A stretch of DNA of 64,000 nt from Lysobacter avium (GTDB taxonomy: Bacteria > Pseudomonadota > Gammaproteobacteria > Xanthomonadales > Xanthomonadaceae), in NCBI RefSeq assembly GCF_015209745.1, contig NZ_CP063657.1, positions 1,178,001-1,242,000 on the forward strand, in the 5' to 3' direction. The stretch's first letter is position 1, and every line of letters begins with the position of its first letter. Of the stretch, positions 53,027 to 62,380 are shown piece after piece. Position numbers and translations under genes: made by a program. Below the pieces are notes generated by a model that did no database searches, was not told where the DNA came from, and saw only the letters and a program-made list of their open reading frames with translations.

Positions 53027-53563
53027 ATGGACAGTCGAGAGGAAGAGCGCGATTGGGGTGGTCTTCGGATGCGGCGGGCCGCGGCGAGGGCGAGCCACAG
53101 CATCGACGACGGGCAATCACGGTTCACGACGGCGGTGGTGATCTTTGTAGCGGTCGCGATTGCCTATCCCTGGTATTCCTACGCGGTCCACTCCCGCCTG
53201 ATGGCTCGGGACATCGCGGCCGGACTTGCCCAGGTCTCGGCTGACGTCGATTCTTCCTCTGCTGTGGCAGCGCACCGCAGCGACGATGGCCGGGGTCGAC
53301 AGACGTCGATGACCGACCCGATCGATCGCCACGCCGCCGCCCGGCATCGCCTGGATGTCGTGCAGGTCAAGGGTGCCAGCGACGGCCGGGCCGGGACCGT
53401 GGTGGTTGTTGAGCTGGGTGCGGTCGGAGTGGCGGAGTCCGCCGCACGGATCTGTCAGCAGGCAGCGGGTTTTGTCGGCTACCGCCTGGAGGGGGAGGTG
53501 GTCCGCGTGCAGCGCTACCGCGGAACCAGGCCGGCAACGGACGCGGGCCAGATTCGCTGCTAG
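53027..53563 (+). CDS. Single-span membrane protein, unknown
   Basis: 178 residues. One membrane segment (TTAVVIFVAVAIAYPWYSYAV, about 34-54), with the basic N-terminus probably in the cytoplasm. The C-terminal part (about 100-178) has Cys in ARICQQ and near the stop. No family was recognised. Composition and codon use resemble the host. Confidence 0.5.
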   Translation: MDSREEERDWGGLRMRRAAARASHSIDDGQSRFTTAVVIFVAVAIAYPWYSYAVHSRLMARDIAAGLAQVSADVDSSSAVAAHRSDDGRGRQTSMTDPIDRHAAARHRLDVVQVKGASDGRAGTVVVVELGAVGVAESAARICQQAAGFVGYRLEGEVVRVQRYRGTRPATDAGQIRC

Positions 53564-53599
53564 ATTGTCGGGTTCGCGTGTTGGCGATCTATCATGACA

Positions 53600-53622
53600 A
53601 GGGCCCGCCAAATGCGGGCCTT
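53600..53622 (+). terminator. Hairpin upstream of the amidohydrolase gene
   Basis: An 8-9 bp stem (GGCCCGC / GCGGGCC core) with a CAAAT loop, 20 bp before the amidohydrolase ATG. The following TTCGTCGTC is T-poor. It may end the previous transcript or act as a leader structure. Confidence 0.3.
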
Positions 53623-53641
53623 CGTCGTCAAAGGGGGTTGC

Positions 53642-55453
53642 ATGGGGAAGTACTCGAACGCGTGGAGGGCGGCATCGCTCGCGCTCCTGCTGGCCAATGG
53701 GATGTCGGGCGCCGCCTTGGCTCGCGACACCGGCCAGACGACCGCAATCACCAACGCGCTGGTCTTTGACGGCACCGGGGGAGCGGCGTATCCGGCAACG
53801 GTGCTGATCCGCAACCAGCGCATCGTCGACGTTGGCCAGGATCTGAAGGTGCCCAAGCGGGCAGTGGTGATCGATGCAGACGGCAAGACGCTCATGCCCG
53901 GGCTGTTCGACCTGCACACGCACTGGACGCCGAATTCCAGCCCGTCCTCCAGCGCGGGCCTGTCGGGGGTCTATCTGGCGGCGGGAGTCACCACCGTCAA
54001 CGATTTCCACCAGGCGCCCGAATCCTACGCGCCCCGGCGCGAATGGCTGGGCAGCATGGCCGCGCCGCATGTCAATTTTGCCGCGCGCATGAGCACGCCA
54101 CTGGGTCACGGGGCCGACTGGGCCGACACGGCCACCACGCGCTGGGTGAATTCGCCGGATGCGGCGCGTCATGCCGTCCGCGAGCTGGCGCCGTACAAGC
54201 CCGACATGATCAAGGTGTTCACCGATGGCTGGCGCTACGGCCACATGCCCGACAACACCAGCATGGATCCGTGGACGTTGACGGCGCTGGTCGAGGAGGC
54301 GCACGCCAACGGACTCAAGGTCGCCACCCACACCGTCACCGCGGAACGGGCGGGATGGGCCGGCGACGCGAAGGTCGACCTGATCGCCCACAGCATCCAG
54401 GACCGCGTGGTGGATGCAGACACCATCGCGCGGCTGAAGGCCGGTGCTACGTTCTACGCGCCGACACTGGCGGTCTACGAGCCGGTCAAGATGGGCAGCT
54501 CGCCGCCGGCCGATCCCGAATCGCCCGCGTTTTTGAGCCGCCAGCGCAATTTCCGCAACGCGATGGAAAACGTTCGCGTGCTGCACGAGGCCGGTGTACC
54601 CATCGCGCTCGGCACCGACGCCGGCATGCCGGGGACGCCCCACGGCGCGGCCACCCTGCGCGAGCTGGAACTGCTCGTCCAGGCGGGCTTGACCCCGGCC
54701 GAGGCACTGCGGGCAGGCACCGCAACCAGCGCTGCAGCCATCGGCTTGCACGGAGACCGCGGCCGCGTCGCCAAGGGCCAGCGCGCCGACCTGTTGCTGG
54801 TGGACGGAAAACCCTGGGAGAACATCCAGGACATCAAGAAGCTCAGCCGCGTCTGGCTGGACGGCCAACTGGTCGTTGGCCCTGGTGTGCATCTGCCGGC
54901 CAGCAACGCGCGCCCATACCCGAAGCCCGAGGTCGCGGGACCGCTGGTCGATGATTTCGAGCGCGCGGACGAGCGCACGGCGCTGGACACACTGCGCACC
55001 GATGACAATGACGGCGGCAACGACCGCACATGGCAATTGACCCGGGTCGTGGTGCGTGACCCAGGCGGACACGCACTTCGGACCATGGCGCGGATGTCCA
55101 GCAAGGATCGCGCCTATGCCGCGGTGGTGCTGCCATTGAGCCGTGGCTCGGTAAAGCCGGTGGACCTGCGCGGCTATCGCGGTGTGCGTTTCGACATCCG
55201 CGGCGAAGACGGAAGCCACGCGCTAATGCTCAAAGGTCTGGAAGGCGGGCGATGGAAGACCGCGATCACCGTGCAGCCGCAATGGCAGCAGGTCAGCGTG
55301 GATTTCACCCAACTGAAGTACGCGCCCTACCGGGTGGTCGAGGGCGAGGACCGGCCATGGCGGGGCGACGATGCCACGGATCTGCAGTTCATCGTTGAAG
55401 GGGACGGCGCGAAGATGCCATGGTTTGAACTCGACAATGTGCGGTTCTACTGA
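53642..55453 (+). CDS. Exported amidohydrolase fused to C-terminal CIA30-like domain
   Basis: 603 residues from ATG 53642. A signal peptide (SLALLLANGMSGAALA) precedes an imidazolonepropionase/prolidase-like amidohydrolase: metal ligands DLHTHW (His92, His94), probable carboxylated Lys191 in DMIKVFTDG, ATHTV (His230), IAHSIQD (His250) and GTDAG (Asp326). From about residue 435 a second domain (VDDFERADERTALDTLRTDD ... LQFIVEGDGAKMPWFELDNVRF) resembles CIA30/carbohydrate-binding jelly rolls. This is a periplasmic hydrolase, substrate unknown. It may be co-transcribed with the next gene (45-bp gap). Confidence 0.85.
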   Translation: MGKYSNAWRAASLALLLANGMSGAALARDTGQTTAITNALVFDGTGGAAYPATVLIRNQRIVDVGQDLKVPKRAVVIDADGKTLMPGLFDLHTHWTPNSSPSSSAGLSGVYLAAGVTTVNDFHQAPESYAPRREWLGSMAAPHVNFAARMSTPLGHGADWADTATTRWVNSPDAARHAVRELAPYKPDMIKVFTDGWRYGHMPDNTSMDPWTLTALVEEAHANGLKVATHTVTAERAGWAGDAKVDLIAHSIQDRVVDADTIARLKAGATFYAPTLAVYEPVKMGSSPPADPESPAFLSRQRNFRNAMENVRVLHEAGVPIALGTDAGMPGTPHGAATLRELELLVQAGLTPAEALRAGTATSAAAIGLHGDRGRVAKGQRADLLLVDGKPWENIQDIKKLSRVWLDGQLVVGPGVHLPASNARPYPKPEVAGPLVDDFERADERTALDTLRTDDNDGGNDRTWQLTRVVVRDPGGHALRTMARMSSKDRAYAAVVLPLSRGSVKPVDLRGYRGVRFDIRGEDGSHALMLKGLEGGRWKTAITVQPQWQQVSVDFTQLKYAPYRVVEGEDRPWRGDDATDLQFIVEGDGAKMPWFELDNVRFY

Positions 55454-55498
55454 GCCTTGCGCTCGTATTTTTGCTGTGGGCACCACCAGGAGTGACCT

Positions 55499-56992
55499 GT
55501 GAAGTCGATGAGCAAGACAGCCGTGGCAATCCTCGCCGCATTGGCACTGCAGGGTGCGGCCGTCGCCGGACAGCTCGACCCCGCCAATGCCGATCGTGCC
55601 CCCGTGGGCACCACGGCAGCACATGGCCAGCCCTTAATGCAGCGCCTGGACGCCTATGCACCACAGATTATCCGCATGGCCGACCGGATGTGGCAGGAAC
55701 CCGAGCTGGGCTACCTGGAAAACGCGTCATCGGCATTGATGCAGGAGGAGTTGCGCGCCCACGGTTTCCAGATCGAGGCCGGAGTGGCCGGGATGCCGAC
55801 AGCCTTCGTGGCGACCGCCGGCAAGCGCGGCAAGGGACCGGTGATCGGATTGCTGGCGGAAATGGACGCGCTGCCGGGAATGTCGCAGGCCGCGGTGCCG
55901 CAGCGGCAGCCCATCGCCGGCCAGGATCCGGGGCACGCCTGCGGGCATAACCTGTTTGGCGCCGGCACGGTGGGGGCGGCGGTGGCGTTGAAGGAATGGC
56001 TCGACAGCAGTGGCACCGAGGGCGAGATCCGGGTATTCGGCACGCCGGCCGAGGAGGGCGGCTCGGGCAAGGTGTACATGGTCCGCGACGGACTGTTCAA
56101 GGACGTCGACGTGGCGCTGCACTGGCACCCGAACTCGCGGAATTCCGCCGCGCAGAGCATCAGCCTGGCCAACATCAGCGGCAAGTTCCGCTTCAGCGGC
56201 CAGGCCTCACACGCGGCGATGGCGCCGGAGCGTGGACGCTCTGCGCTGGACGGCGTGGAAGCACTGAACCACATGGCCAACATGCTTCGCGAGCACGTGC
56301 CGCAGGAAACCCGCATCCACTACATCATCAGCAACGGCGGGGGGTCAGCGCCCAACGTGGTTCCGGCCTCGGCGGAGGCCTACTACTACGTTCGCCATCC
56401 CGATCCGGTGGTGGTGCGGAGCGTGTTCAAGCGCCTCACCGACGCCGCCGAGGGCGCGGCGCTGGGCACCGGCACCAGCTTTGAATTCGAGCAGACCGGC
56501 GGAGTGTTCAGCCTTCTGCCCAACGACACCCTGGGCAAGGTCATGCATGCCTCACTGCAGCAGGTGGGCGGCGTGGAATACAGCGCGGCGGATGTCGCGT
56601 TCGCCAAAGAGCTGCAGACGCATCTCGAGCAGCAGGTCGATATCAGCGAAGCGGCAAAGATCGCACCGTATTCGGTTGACGGCGACGGCTTTGGATCGAC
56701 CGACGTCGGCGATGTCAGCTGGGCGGTTCCGACGGTCGGCATGGGCGCAGCGACCTGGGTTCCGGGCACGCCCGCGCACAGCTGGCAGGCGGTTGCCGCG
56801 TCGGGCATGGACATCGGCCACAAGGGCGCCGTTGTGGCGGCCAAGGCGCTGTCACTGACGGCGATGCGGTTGTTCTCCGATCCCGGGCTGGTACAGCAGG
56901 CGCGCGCCGAGTTCGACCGACGACGCGGCAAGGACTTCAGCTACGAGCCGCTTCTGCAACGCAAGAATCCGCCACTGGACTACCGCAAATAG
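55499..56992 (+). CDS. Exported M20-family amidohydrolase (AbgB-like)
   Basis: 497 residues with a GTG start preceded by GGAG (ATG 55508 is an alternative). A signal peptide (SKTAVAILAALALQGAAVAG) is followed by the M20D fold: GHACGHN (about 145-151, metal/Cys ligands), PAEEGGSGK with Glu185/186, and FSGQASHAAMAPE in the lid domain. Similar to AbgB/HipO-type hydrolases that split N-acyl or aminobenzoyl amino acids. It follows the amidohydrolase gene and may share its role in periplasmic peptide or amide breakdown. Its stop is 1 bp from the convergent YhhN stop. Confidence 0.9.
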   Translation: MKSMSKTAVAILAALALQGAAVAGQLDPANADRAPVGTTAAHGQPLMQRLDAYAPQIIRMADRMWQEPELGYLENASSALMQEELRAHGFQIEAGVAGMPTAFVATAGKRGKGPVIGLLAEMDALPGMSQAAVPQRQPIAGQDPGHACGHNLFGAGTVGAAVALKEWLDSSGTEGEIRVFGTPAEEGGSGKVYMVRDGLFKDVDVALHWHPNSRNSAAQSISLANISGKFRFSGQASHAAMAPERGRSALDGVEALNHMANMLREHVPQETRIHYIISNGGGSAPNVVPASAEAYYYVRHPDPVVVRSVFKRLTDAAEGAALGTGTSFEFEQTGGVFSLLPNDTLGKVMHASLQQVGGVEYSAADVAFAKELQTHLEQQVDISEAAKIAPYSVDGDGFGSTDVGDVSWAVPTVGMGAATWVPGTPAHSWQAVAASGMDIGHKGAVVAAKALSLTAMRLFSDPGLVQQARAEFDRRRGKDFSYEPLLQRKNPPLDYRK

Positions 56993-56993
56993 C

Positions 56994-57698
56994 TCAGGCG
57001 CCGCGTACGGAATCCGCGATGCACCACTGTGCCGAGTAGTAGCTGGCCAATACCCAGACAATGGCGACAGGAATGTCCGTAACGAACCGGTTCCATGCAA
57101 GCAATGTGTCGCTGAGGATGAAGAGTGCGCCGCCGAGGGCCGCGATCCGCGCCGGGTGGGCTGTCTGGACCGGAGTGTTGCGCAGACGCCACCCGCGTGC
57201 CGCAGCCAGCGCCGCCATCACCGCAATGACGGCCACATACGCCACTACCGGTGGTTGCAGCGCTGTGGGAACACTCGGCAGCAAACCGACAAGGACCAAC
57301 GCCGAAACCGACGCGTACGCGAGCAGTGCAACTGCGGTCGCGCCAGTTGACGCTCCGCGTGCAAACGCCGTGGCGTACGCAATGTGCGCCAACAGGAAGG
57401 AGACGAGCCCGGGTACGAACCAGTCGCCTCGCAGCATCAGGAATGTATCGCCGACTGCGGAAAGGACAAGTCCCACGGCGATCAAGCGCTGATATCCGCT
57501 GGCAACGACAGGTGCGGCGCCAAGCACCATCCACAGCAGAAGAAGGGTGGTCAAAGGCTTGGTGACGTAGTGCAGCCATCGTGCGTTACCGTCAAGGAGC
57601 GCACTGACAATCGCCAGGGCCGCGCTGGCGGCGACCAGAAGCGCGAATGTCGTTCGGGGCGCTGTCACTCCAGGTGCTGGCGCTCGAGGTTCGTTCAT
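56994..57698 (-). CDS. YhhN/TMEM86 family membrane protein (lysoplasmalogenase-like)
   Basis: 234 residues with about eight membrane segments. The catalytic acids of the family lie in AVGDTFLMLR and FILSDTLLAWNRF. Characterised members hydrolyse the vinyl-ether bond of lysoplasmalogens. It is the last cistron of a four-gene set. Its ATG overlaps the previous stop (ATGA at 57695-57698), so it is translationally coupled to it. Confidence 0.88.
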   Translation of the reverse strand: MNEPRAPAPGVTAPRTTFALLVAASAALAIVSALLDGNARWLHYVTKPLTTLLLLWMVLGAAPVVASGYQRLIAVGLVLSAVGDTFLMLRGDWFVPGLVSFLLAHIAYATAFARGASTGATAVALLAYASVSALVLVGLLPSVPTALQPPVVAYVAVIAVMAALAAARGWRLRNTPVQTAHPARIAALGGALFILSDTLLAWNRFVTDIPVAIVWVLASYYSAQWCIADSVRGA

Positions 57699-58618
57699 GG
57701 CTGCGGACTTTGCACATCCGGTTTTTCCTTCGTCCCGCCGGATCGCGTCTGCGCAGCCTTCAACCGCATCAAATGACCGTGCAACATTTCCGTCGACAAC
57801 CCATGCAGTGACAGCCGGTAGCCGGCGCGCAGGGTGGACATCGGCACCAGTGGATGTTTGTTGTTGACCAGTCCGAGGTGTTCCCGGGCATCCAGCAGGG
57901 TGGCGACGTAGATGCCGATCGTTTCATCCAGTTGCAGTGAGTTCGTGGCCCGCCAGAAATCGTCATCGCTCAGGAACAGTTGATACACCGGGGTGAACAG
58001 CTCGATCGCGCTCTGCAGGTCGAGGAAGTTGCGGCGTCGGTTGGGCATGTCCTCGATCCGCAGATGATCGGGCTGGTGGATCATTGAGAAGTCTGGAGTG
58101 TCGACCTTCTCGAGCTGCTTGCCACTGGCGCGCAGCGCGCTGTTCAGCCGGATCACGAAGTTGTAGAGGTTGAGGTCGTGGACCAGGTACATGTCTGGCG
58201 CAACGTCGGCGATTTTTTCCGGTCGCAGCGGATTGGTCTCGATATCGACCGGTGCATTGGCCGCGATGAAGGACAGCGCCTGCGAACCGATGCAGAAGTG
58301 GCGCAGGATCAGCCAGTTGGCCTCCGGGCGGATGAAGTTCTCCATGCCCCAGGCAAGCAGCCGGTGCAGCGTCGGGGAAAATGCCAGCTTGCGCGGAGTG
58401 AATACCTTCAATATCTGCAGCAGAATGATAGTCAGCCGCGCAAACGGACGGATGAAGGGCAGCACGTACTGCCGTGACCGCGAGCTGGAGTCCACAAGCC
58501 AGGCGTGTTTCACCGCCGGGTCAATGGGCGTGGACTGGTCCAGGTACAGCGCAAGCCACGGGCTGGGGTCGCGTGGGTCGTGCTCCTGCTCAAGGAAGTC
58601 GGGGGGCCGCTGGTTCAT
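57695..58618 (-). CDS. Uncharacterised protein of the ketosynthase operon
   Basis: 307 residues, soluble or peripheral, with a hydrophobic stretch near 55-75 (PFARLTIILLQILKVF). Conserved-looking features: NWLILRHFCIGSQALSFIA (about 101-119), HDLNLYNFVIRLN, and several His and Asp that could bind metal (DFSMIHQPDHLRIED). No family I can name with confidence. Both ends overlap neighbours by ATGA, so it must be produced with the ketosynthase and the YhhN protein. It could be a partner or carrier of the lipid product. Confidence 0.7.
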   Translation of the reverse strand: MNQRPPDFLEQEHDPRDPSPWLALYLDQSTPIDPAVKHAWLVDSSSRSRQYVLPFIRPFARLTIILLQILKVFTPRKLAFSPTLHRLLAWGMENFIRPEANWLILRHFCIGSQALSFIAANAPVDIETNPLRPEKIADVAPDMYLVHDLNLYNFVIRLNSALRASGKQLEKVDTPDFSMIHQPDHLRIEDMPNRRRNFLDLQSAIELFTPVYQLFLSDDDFWRATNSLQLDETIGIYVATLLDAREHLGLVNNKHPLVPMSTLRAGYRLSLHGLSTEMLHGHLMRLKAAQTRSGGTKEKPDVQSPQP

Positions 58619-60528
58619 GCAGAGGTCTCCGGAAGGGGCGTGACGTGCTGGAACTGCATCAGGTACATCTCCGCGGTGCGTTTGGCGGTGTCCAGGATAT
58701 CCATCGCCAGTTGTCCGTCGCTGTCGTGCTCCAGGGCGATCTCCACGGCCCGCAGCCAGCGCAACAGATGATGCTGGTCATTCTCGCCGTGGTATTCGAG
58801 AAAGCGGAATGCGTCGCGCGGAACGTCTTTGAGCGTCGCCTTGATCAGCGGAAGCAGGGCAGGAATGATCCGCTGTCCCGTGCCTTCAATGATGTAGATC
58901 GCGCCCAGCAGGCCGATAGGGTTCTCGGTCGCAGCGAGTGCGTGCAGATAGGCGTTCAGCGCCTCGCCGCCGGGATTGCGTTTGAGGCGGTTGATGTCCG
59001 CCGCCGGACCGCCGGCTTTGCCGTAGTCGCTGAACAGGATTGCGAAATCGTCCTGCTCCTCGCCTGCATGGGTCTCAATCAGCGCTGCGAGCGACTCGAA
59101 GGGGGCGGTGACGCTGGCGGCACCCTCGCGCATCCACAGGCTGCCCTCGCGCACCTGCGGAATCCAGTGACTCATCCAGCTCAGGTAGTCGGCGCGGGTC
59201 CACTCGCCTTCGCGCAGGCGTCGAACCACGGGAGTGCGCCAGACCCGCGAGCGGTAGTCGTGCCACACGCCGGCCAGTTTTCCGAGCAGGTCGCGCAGCG
59301 CTTCAGGCGCGTCAGCGGGGTCGTGCGGCGCGGAAACCGAGGTGTCCAGCAAAGACGTGGCGGCAGCGATCGCACAGTGCGGTTCCGGAACGGCCAGCGG
59401 GGCGTCGGCGGCTTCGACATCGATCAGCACGAAGGACGCAGTGAAGCGGCCGGACTCCGGGATAAAACAGAGAATCTGCTGGCCAGCCTCGATCTCGCGG
59501 GTGCGCAGGAACTCGTCAAGCATGATGAAGATAGACGCCGCGCCCGTGTTGCCACGCGTCGCCAGGTTGCTGTACCAGCGCTCCCGCGGGATCGCCAGGC
59601 CGGCTTTTTGCATCAGGTCGTCAACGACCGGGGCAAACTTCTCCGAGGAGTAGTGGCACAGGAAATGGTCGACGTGCTCCGGGTTGATATCCCCGGCCTG
59701 CACCAGACGTACGTACTCGTGGATGCAAACGTCGAACAGGTTCGGCAGCAGCCGGATGTCCTGGCGCAACATCAGGGCGCCGTCGGCTTCCGCGTCCTGC
59801 CAGCGGTCGTAATCGAGGTGGGAGCGGCCCTCTTTGGCCGAGAGTCCCAGCTGCATGCACACCGGGTAGTCGCCGGAAAACGAGCGCTGATGGATGAAGC
59901 GCAACTTCAGCCGCAGCTTCGCGTCGGGGTTGGGGCGGGAAGACAAAAGCACCGCGCCGGCACCGTCGGAGAGCATCCAACGCAGGAAGTGGGCATCGAA
60001 GTCGGCGTCGTAGCCGCAGCCGGCAAATCGGGACCGCTTGAACAGCCGCGACGGCATTTCCGCAGCGGCCACCAGGGCGTGCTCGTGGGATCCCAGCTCG
60101 ATCGCAGACGCCGCCGCCTCCCAGGCCGCGATCCCGGACGCGCAGATCCCGTGCGAGGTCAGGGTCTGCATTGGCGGCCCGTTGAGTTCACCCAGCACCA
60201 TGTTGGCGAAGCCGGGCAGCAGTGCGTCGCCGCCGCACCCGCCCGTGGCGAGCATGCCGACGTTGTCCAACGGCTGGGTTGCGCTATGCAGGCACTCGCT
60301 GATCGCACGTGCGGCCATTGCCTCGGGCGACGTGTGGGTGGTGCCGTCTTCGTTGATGCCGTAGTGCCGGGCGGAGATCCCGTTCTGATCCAGGATGCGC
60401 TGCTTGATGCGCGATGACAGCTGGTTCAGTGGCGCGACAAACGCATCCATGCCAGCGTTGTCGATCGCGGGGCCGGGCAGGTGACGTGCGTGCCCGGTGA
60501 TGTAGACGTTGTTGAAGCGCGTGGTCAT
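58615..60528 (-). CDS. StlD/DarB-like ketosynthase fused to haem-oxygenase-like di-iron domain
   Basis: 637 residues from ATG 60528. The N-terminal 380 residues are a KASIII-type ketosynthase of the StlD/DarB group: nucleophile Cys129 in TSHGICASG, His292 in CHYSSEKF, and Asn327 in RGNTGAAS. From about 411 to 625 a haem-oxygenase-like (PF14518-type) helix bundle follows, with candidate iron ligands Glu468, His487, Glu490/491, Glu548 and the H-x3-D-x2-H motif EYHGENDQHH (His580, Asp584, His587). The fusion suggests acyl condensation followed by oxidative modification of the product. It is coupled on both sides by ATGA overlaps. Homology to dialkylresorcinol enzymes is remembered, not tested. 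Confidence 0.85.
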   Translation of the reverse strand: MTTRFNNVYITGHARHLPGPAIDNAGMDAFVAPLNQLSSRIKQRILDQNGISARHYGINEDGTTHTSPEAMAARAISECLHSATQPLDNVGMLATGGCGGDALLPGFANMVLGELNGPPMQTLTSHGICASGIAAWEAAASAIELGSHEHALVAAAEMPSRLFKRSRFAGCGYDADFDAHFLRWMLSDGAGAVLLSSRPNPDAKLRLKLRFIHQRSFSGDYPVCMQLGLSAKEGRSHLDYDRWQDAEADGALMLRQDIRLLPNLFDVCIHEYVRLVQAGDINPEHVDHFLCHYSSEKFAPVVDDLMQKAGLAIPRERWYSNLATRGNTGAASIFIMLDEFLRTREIEAGQQILCFIPESGRFTASFVLIDVEAADAPLAVPEPHCAIAAATSLLDTSVSAPHDPADAPEALRDLLGKLAGVWHDYRSRVWRTPVVRRLREGEWTRADYLSWMSHWIPQVREGSLWMREGAASVTAPFESLAALIETHAGEEQDDFAILFSDYGKAGGPAADINRLKRNPGGEALNAYLHALAATENPIGLLGAIYIIEGTGQRIIPALLPLIKATLKDVPRDAFRFLEYHGENDQHHLLRWLRAVEIALEHDSDGQLAMDILDTAKRTAEMYLMQFQHVTPLPETSA

Positions 60529-61328
60529 TCTCGGGAATCCTTGACGTGCGACGGGGCGGCCAGATGGTCTGCGGCGCCCGCCGCAATGGTGGTGCCTGCC
60601 AGACGGTCGAACACGTCCAGCAGGAAGCCGTAGTTGCCGTGATAGACAGCGTGATGGAGATGATGGCGTCGGCTGGCCGCGAGCGGGCCGCGAGCGGGCG
60701 CGTGTTGGCTGAACTCGTAGTTCGCGTGCCCCAGGTTGTTGAGCACGATGCTCATCAGCGGAAGGCAGAACAGCGCGATCGGGCTGAAGTCGTGCACCAG
60801 CATCGGCAGGATCGGCACGCTGCCCAGCAGCAGGGCTTCCACCGGGTGGAAGGCATAAGTGGCAAACGGGGTCGGCGTCAGCGAGCGGTGGTGATCCGCG
60901 TGGAACCGCCGCAGCGGCCGTGAGTGCAGCAACCGGTGGCAGAGATAAAAGTGCAGCTCGTTCCACAGGAACAGGGAGAAAAGCTCGACAGCGATGCGCG
61001 GCCCCGACGCCTCATACGCGAGTCCGGCCCAACCGCTGCGTAGCAACCACCACGGCACCAGGACACCTACGCCGAACAGCAGGATCGAACCACAGGATTC
61101 AGCGATCTCACGACTCAGCTGCCCTGGACGCAGGGGCCGCTGATCGAGCACACGGCCGAAGCCGACGCGCGGCAACAGGGAGCGCGTCAGCCACCAGGTC
61201 AGCGCGCCGGTCACGAAATACAGCGCAGCGAAGTAGAGCGTCGCCCACAGAACTACTTGCCAGGGAGGCAGCGCGACGAAGTTGTGAGCGAAGCGGGTAA
61301 TGCCGGTGGGGTCCAGACGTGGTTCCAT
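60525..61328 (-). CDS. Sterol desaturase/fatty-acid hydroxylase family membrane protein
   Basis: 267 residues from ATG 61328 (a longer frame exists to 61499, but the protein-like part starts here). Hydrophobic segments at about 27-48, 80-97 and 160-195. The histidine boxes of the di-iron membrane hydroxylases are all present: HFYLCHRLLH (His126, 131, 135), HADHH (His143, 146, 147) and HHLHH (His222-226). It is first of the ATGA-coupled operon. Relatives hydroxylate or desaturate lipids and ether lipids. The exact substrate is unknown. Confidence 0.9.
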   Translation of the reverse strand: MEPRLDPTGITRFAHNFVALPPWQVVLWATLYFAALYFVTGALTWWLTRSLLPRVGFGRVLDQRPLRPGQLSREIAESCGSILLFGVGVLVPWWLLRSGWAGLAYEASGPRIAVELFSLFLWNELHFYLCHRLLHSRPLRRFHADHHRSLTPTPFATYAFHPVEALLLGSVPILPMLVHDFSPIALFCLPLMSIVLNNLGHANYEFSQHAPARGPLAASRRHHLHHAVYHGNYGFLLDVFDRLAGTTIAAGAADHLAAPSHVKDSRE

Positions 61329-61560
61329 CCATGGCTGGCTGGATTTGTGGCCAAAGGGTACCCGTCGGGCGCATGGCTGGCCAATGGTCGCCGGAGTTGG
61401 GTCTTTGCTCTTTCCTCGCCCAGCGGCGCCGGGGTTGTCGCCGGGCTCGCACTCGCCATGACCGTGTCCCGCGGTTTGGTCGTCGTTGCCTTGACGCACG
61501 TCAGGGCGCGGCCAAGAGCAGGGACCAACAATATTCCGGTCCCCACAATGGAGTCATCGC

Positions 61561-61827
61561 ATGGCAATCGGCCTGGATCCGGAACCCAACGTCCACGTGT
61601 TTGATGCGCGCGGAATAGCAAGGCGATTCCGCCACTCGGCGATTTTCGGCGCGTTGGGTGCACTGCGCAACGGCGAGACGATGCGCTTCGTCAATGATCA
61701 CGATCCGATCCCGCTGCTGGGGCAGCTGGATGCCCGTTTTGGCGAGCATCTGAGCGTTACCTACCGTCAGCGCGAGCCCAGCGGAGTGGTGATCGACTTC
61801 GGCATCAGCGGCCTGCCAGAGGAATAG
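61561..61827 (+). CDS. DUF2249-domain protein
   Basis: 88 residues, with TGGAG before ATG 61561. Pattern: RHSAIFGALGALRNGETMRFVNDHDPIPLL is the DUF2249 signature (GE-x-x-x-xV-NDHDP-x-PL). These small proteins are associated with nitrogen-oxide and redox metabolism. No metal cluster is obvious beyond the NDHD motif. Divergent from the sterol desaturase operon (232 bp with no other gene seen). Confidence 0.88.
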   Translation: MAIGLDPEPNVHVFDARGIARRFRHSAIFGALGALRNGETMRFVNDHDPIPLLGQLDARFGEHLSVTYRQREPSGVVIDFGISGLPEE

Positions 61828-61861
61828 CTATTCCCAACCACGTGCCAAGCGCTTCGGGGAT

Positions 61862-62380
61862 CTACTTGACGTCGAGTTCCGCGTCGGCGGCAATCGCATC
61901 AAGCTGGGCGGCAAAATCAAGCACGTTCGCGCGCTGGCTCTCGAGGTCGGCCGCGACGGTGAAGTCGTTGGATTCGATGGAATCCTTCAGCGTGGCGACC
62001 CGGGCCAGGTCGATCCCGCCTGCATCCTTCTGGATCTGACCCAGCGAGTCCGCGGCTTCGTGCAAGCGCGTGTTGGCGATGCCGAAATTGCGCTGGTCCA
62101 GATCGACGGCAGTACGGTACAGGTCCACCCGCGCGCGCATCAGATGGTTGCGGTTCTGCACTTTCGCCAGGTCGGCCCTCGCCGCGCCAAGCGTCTGGTT
62201 GCCCTGCTCGATCTGTTGCTCGTAATGCACCTTCTGCGTCGCCAACTCCTTGCGGCCCTGGCTCAGCCCCACGTAGTACAGGACGCCTGCGATCAGAATG
62301 AATACCCCGACGGCAATGAGCATCGCCGTCGTGGACACGAGGTGACCCCGTCGGGGCGATGTTGTGGCTGTCTCGTTCAT
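61862..62380 (-). CDS. Membrane-anchored coiled-coil protein, unknown
   Basis: 172 residues. One N-terminal membrane segment (TTAMLIAVGVFILIAGVLYYVGL, about 17-39) is followed by a long charged helix that should form a coiled coil (QKVHYEQQIEQGNQTLGAARADLAKVQNRNHLM). No enzyme motif. Likely a periplasm-facing helix or a scaffold. The gene ends 34 bp from the convergent DUF2249 stop. Confidence 0.65.
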   Translation of the reverse strand: MNETATTSPRRGHLVSTTAMLIAVGVFILIAGVLYYVGLSQGRKELATQKVHYEQQIEQGNQTLGAARADLAKVQNRNHLMRARVDLYRTAVDLDQRNFGIANTRLHEAADSLGQIQKDAGGIDLARVATLKDSIESNDFTVAADLESQRANVLDFAAQLDAIAADAELDVK

